Assembly: GCF_900102965.1 (NCBI RefSeq)
Contig: NZ_FNGM01000001.1
Location: 124,001-188,000 of the forward strand
Direction of reading: 5' to 3'
Origin: Paenibacillus jilunlii
GTDB taxonomy: Bacteria; Bacillota; Bacilli; Paenibacillales; Paenibacillaceae
DNA length: 64,000 bases
In this document: positions 61,542 through 64,000 of the stretch, piece after piece
How positions within the stretch are numbered: position 1 is the stretch's first letter
Layout of the letters: each line of letters opens with the position of its first letter
Program-made: the position numbers and the translations under genes
The notes under the pieces: generated by a model
What the model saw: the letters and a program-made list of their open reading frames with translations, nothing else
Database searches by the model: none
What the model was told of the DNA's origin: nothing

Positions 61542-62288
61542 ATGACTCCACGCACGAAGGAACAAAACGAAGAGATCCGGCTGCGGCGCCTGGCGCAAAT
61601 CCGGAAAGCCGCTGCCGATGTGTTTTTGAATAAAGGGCCTTTACTGGAAATCCGCGATGTGGCCGTGCAGGCGGGACTCGGCTATGGCACGGTATACCAT
61701 TATTACAGCAATAAGAGCGATTTGCTCCACGATCTGCTATGGGATGCGTTGGAGCGGTCCGGGGGATGGCTGGAGGCCCCGCTAAAGGCTCCGCTGAAGG
61801 TCCCGCGCGCTTCGGCTTCGGGAGAGGCGCCGGCGGGCGGGCATTTCAGCTTGGCTGCTGCGGCGGACACCGGGAACCCGGCTGCCGCGGATTCCCATAG
61901 CGGAAGCCGCGAAACAGCCGCTGCCGCAGAGCTTGGCCCCGCCGCCGCCGCCAGCGTCCGGCTGCTGCAGCTTTGGGCGGAGGACCACGCCCTGTACCTG
62001 CTGCATAAGCTCGCCGGTGAGGGCTTTGCCCCGCTGCCTGAAGCGCGCTCGTCCCTGCTCTCGGCCGCCTTTCGCCGGGAGGTGCTCGTGCCGCTTGCCG
62101 CGCTGCTGGAAACCGGGCGTGCGGCGGATGGGGCTGCCGCTTCCGGCGGAAACGCTGCGGAGCCGCCGTATCGGCTAGAGCGCGCGGAAATGCTGCTGGC
62201 CGCCTTGGTTGGCTGCGCCGCGCTTTCGCTGCGCCGCGGAAAGCTGCACGAGGAGGCCAGGGATATCGCCCTGTTTTTAAAATTATAG
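61542..62288 (+). CDS. TetR-family regulator with Ala-rich insert
   Basis: 248 residues. The helix-turn-helix is IRKAAADVFLNKGPLLEIRDVAVQAGLGYGTVYHYYSNKSDLLHDLL. Between it and the helical ligand domain is a long insert of low complexity (about residues 78-135: repeats of LKAPLKVP, then AAAADTG, AAADSHSG, AAAAELGPAAAAS). The C-terminus is Ala/Leu/Arg-rich, and the gene is visibly richer in GC than its surroundings. GAGGTG ribosome site; followed after 27 bases by the map gene. Confidence 0.82.
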   Translation: MTPRTKEQNEEIRLRRLAQIRKAAADVFLNKGPLLEIRDVAVQAGLGYGTVYHYYSNKSDLLHDLLWDALERSGGWLEAPLKAPLKVPRASASGEAPAGGHFSLAAAADTGNPAAADSHSGSRETAAAAELGPAAAASVRLLQLWAEDHALYLLHKLAGEGFAPLPEARSSLLSAAFRREVLVPLAALLETGRAADGAAASGGNAAEPPYRLERAEMLLAALVGCAALSLRRGKLHEEARDIALFLKL

Positions 62289-62315
62289 AATGGATAAGGA
62301 GCGAATAAACACGAG

Positions 62316-63062
62316 ATGATCATTTTAAAATCACCGAGGGAAATCGAAGAGATGAAGCCGGCGAGCCAAATCATTGCGGACTGCTACCGCGAGGTGGCTA
62401 AACTGATCGAGCCTGGGATCACCACCCGGGAAATCAATGACTTTGTTGCCAGACACATCACCAAGCTGGGCGGCAAGCAGTTTACAAAAGGGTACAACGG
62501 TTTCCCCGCCGAAACCTGCACTTCGGTCAATGATGTGGTGGCCCACGGCATTCCTTCGAACCGGGTGCTTATGGACGGCGACTTGCTGAAGCTCGACATC
62601 GTGGTGGAATACGGCGGATGGTTCGGCGATTCGTGCTGGTGTTATGCGGTGGGCAATATCCGGCCGGAGGCAGAAAAATTAATGAAAGTGACAAAAGAAT
62701 GTTTGGATCTGGGGATCGCCCGGGCGCTCCCCGGGGGCCGGCTCGGCGACATCACGTCGGCGATTCAACAGCATGCGGAAGCGAACGGGTTTTCGGTCGT
62801 GCGCGATCTGCTGGCGCACGGGATCGGGCGGAGCCTGCACGAGGAGCCGAGCTACGAGCATATTGGCGCAGCCGGCAAAGGCATCCGGTTAAAGGAAGGC
62901 ATGGTGTTTACGATTGAACCGATGATCAACGAAGGGACGTTCCGGATCACGATCGACGACGATCAGTGGACTGCGAGAACGGCCGACGGCAGGTTGTCGG
63001 CGCAATATGAGCATACGATCGCAGTTACGCCGGACGGACCGCTGATTTTAACGGCCCAGTAA
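62316..63062 (+). CDS. map: Methionine aminopeptidase, type I
   Basis: 248 residues. The metal ligands are present: Asp in LKLDIVV, Asp in GDSC, His in AHGIGRSLHEEP, Glu in FTIEPM and Glu in YEHT. It also has TSVNDVVAHGIP, the substrate-pocket motif. Removes the initiator methionine from new proteins. Likely a second copy, since the standard gene usually lies in the ribosomal protein operon; here it follows a TetR gene. Confidence 0.92.
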   Translation: MIILKSPREIEEMKPASQIIADCYREVAKLIEPGITTREINDFVARHITKLGGKQFTKGYNGFPAETCTSVNDVVAHGIPSNRVLMDGDLLKLDIVVEYGGWFGDSCWCYAVGNIRPEAEKLMKVTKECLDLGIARALPGGRLGDITSAIQQHAEANGFSVVRDLLAHGIGRSLHEEPSYEHIGAAGKGIRLKEGMVFTIEPMINEGTFRITIDDDQWTARTADGRLSAQYEHTIAVTPDGPLILTAQ

Positions 63063-63658
63063 GAATGGAGACGAACGGACAGGAATCCGTCATAGCAGGA
63101 AATAAGTCGCCAACCCGGCCTGCTTGGCCTGACGAAAGTTCATAATCCGAAACGGCGACGGGAGTTAGCATTATTGTTTTTATCTAAAGGACTTTACCGT
63201 CTACGATGACGGTATTGGATTAACAGGACTACATATAATAACAACAATAACCGGGAGATTCTGGGGAAGCAGCGGCCCGGCGGCAGAATGACAGTTATTA
63301 TAGGAAGGAAAACGGGTAAAAGAATATATTGCGGCATGCAACAGACGGGATGATCAGGCCAGATTAGCCGGGATAGGTACTGTATATTAATACGGAAATG
63401 TGCGCCGAACCCTACAGGGAGGCGGGAGCTGTCCCTGCTTTTCAAAAAGTATTATGAACTAGACAGCTGCTGTGATACAATAATCTAGTTGTCCTGGTTC
63501 GTGAAGTTCCAATTCTTACAGTGCGTTTACACACACTGGGATTTGTAGAATAATCCGCAGGAAAACGGAGTATTTCAGTGTATTTCCATGCGTTCCAGAG
63601 TATTAACGGGAAAAACAGAAGATTTTACAGTCTCGGCATCAATTTTTGTCGTTTTTTA
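63063..63658. other. Intergenic stretch with no gene found
   Basis: About 600 bases, AT-richer than the preceding genes, with several small inverted repeats (for example GACGGACAGGAATCCGTC at about 63072-63090) and scattered short open frames without ribosome sites. I find no protein, tRNA or known riboswitch in it. Confidence 0.5.
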
Positions 63659-63687
63659 TTGATTTATTGCTGTGCATTCTGTATAAT
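63659..63687 (+). promoter_or_regulatory. Promoter of the carboxynorspermidine synthase-like gene
   Basis: TTGATT (63659-63664), 17-base spacer, TATAAT (63682-63687). It gives a leader of about 170 bases before the TTG start, containing the two direct-repeat hairpins. Confidence 0.7.
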
Positions 63688-63720
63688 CAGCCTTGTTGAT
63701 TTTTCAAATGGAATAGCCAA

Positions 63721-63847
63721 ATGCTTCCGAAGCAGTTTTGTACGAAGCTATTCTATGGAGCAACGCTGACAAAACTTCTAGGCTTATGCTTTCGAAGTTA
63801 GTTTTGTACGAAGTAAGTCATATTGAAGCATTGCTGACAAAACTTTT
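63721..63847 (+). repeat. Duplicated 65-bp leader unit, each with an 8-bp hairpin
   Basis: Units begin at 63721 and 63786 and share ATGCTT(C/T)CGAAG, AGTTTTGTACGAAG and GCTGACAAAACTT. In each, AGTTTTGT pairs with ACAAAACT over a loop of about 27 bases, so the leader RNA can form two tandem hairpins. The second ends one base before the AGGAGG (63848-63853). Confidence 0.75.
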
Positions 63848-63862
63848 AGGAGGTAATCAATT

Positions 63863-64000
63863 TTGGGAAAAGCGTTAATTATTGGCGCTGGCGGTGTAGC
63901 AAGCGTTGTTGTTCATAAATGCTGCCAGAACCCGGATGTATTTGAAGAGATCTGCATAGCGAGCAGAACCCTCGCGAAATGTGATGCTCTGAAAGATAAA
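63863..64000 (+). CDS. Carboxynorspermidine synthase/saccharopine dehydrogenase-like (partial)
   Basis: Only the first 46 codons are in the window: MGKALIIGAGGVASVVV, an N-terminal Rossmann motif, followed by HKCCQNPDVFEEICIASRT. This opening is typical of carboxynorspermidine (carboxyspermidine) dehydrogenases, NADPH enzymes of the alternative spermidine pathway. TTG start with AGGAGG nine bases upstream. The gene runs off the right edge. Confidence 0.85.
   Translation, partial: MGKALIIGAGGVASVVVHKCCQNPDVFEEICIASRTLAKCDALKDK

Noticed and set aside
63578-63769. Open frame of 63 codons before the last gene
   Set aside because: Runs across the promoter and first leader hairpin; no ribosome site.

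Overview
The window looks like chromosomal DNA of a spore-forming Bacillota of the Paenibacillus type. This is inferred from strong AGGAGG-type ribosome sites with many TTG/GTG starts, LplB/YtcP-type sugar permeases with very large lipoprotein binding proteins, AraC regulators fused to HAMP or siderophore-binding modules, a Feu/Btr iron locus without its own ATPase, HelD and AprX. I saw no tRNA, rRNA, CRISPR array, transposase, integrase or phage gene.

Layout. 0.2-8 kb: DUF1801 protein, then a sugar operon (AraC regulator, two permeases, binding lipoprotein, BadF-type kinase, GH4 glycosidase) closed by a strong terminator. 8-12 kb: GNAT, MerR-TipAS, and divergent sugar isomerase and Gfo/Idh genes. 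12-16.8 kb: HelD, LytTR-DUF3021 pair, amidase. 16.8-21 kb: AprX-like protease divergent from a small Lys-rich repeat protein, an unknown 330-aa gene and a nucleotidyltransferase. 21-31 kb: TetR/SDR pair with three matching operators, flavoprotein, a 51-bp hairpin-repeat array, UbiD decarboxylase, GNAT, a frameshifted WYL regulator, and an SDR/MerR pair with two 19-bp-spacer promoters. 31-36.5 kb: glycosyltransferase, then a LanFEG-type ABC exporter with a two-component system. 36.5-40 kb: MarR/quinone oxidoreductase pair, phospholipase C-like protein, VOC protein. 40-46.4 kb: second sugar locus, with membrane AraC sensor, inverted permease, permease and binding protein. 46.6-54.6 kb: MFS, aminotransferase, AraC, MCP, ECF sigma, ClpP paralogue and two small genes. 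55-61 kb: Fur-type iron-siderophore island (Btr, FeuABC, esterase) between two copies of a noncoding repeat. 61.5-64 kb: TetR, methionine aminopeptidase, a long noncoding stretch, and the start of a carboxynorspermidine synthase-like gene behind a duplicated hairpin leader.

Most genes are ordinary accessory metabolism and regulation. The parts that standard annotation would miss are noncoding: the dispersed repeat whose hairpin loop is flipped between copies, the 51-bp array, the duplicated leader, and several regulator-operator pairs that can be read directly. Boundaries and motifs were read by eye. Family names rest on recognised motifs, not on searches.
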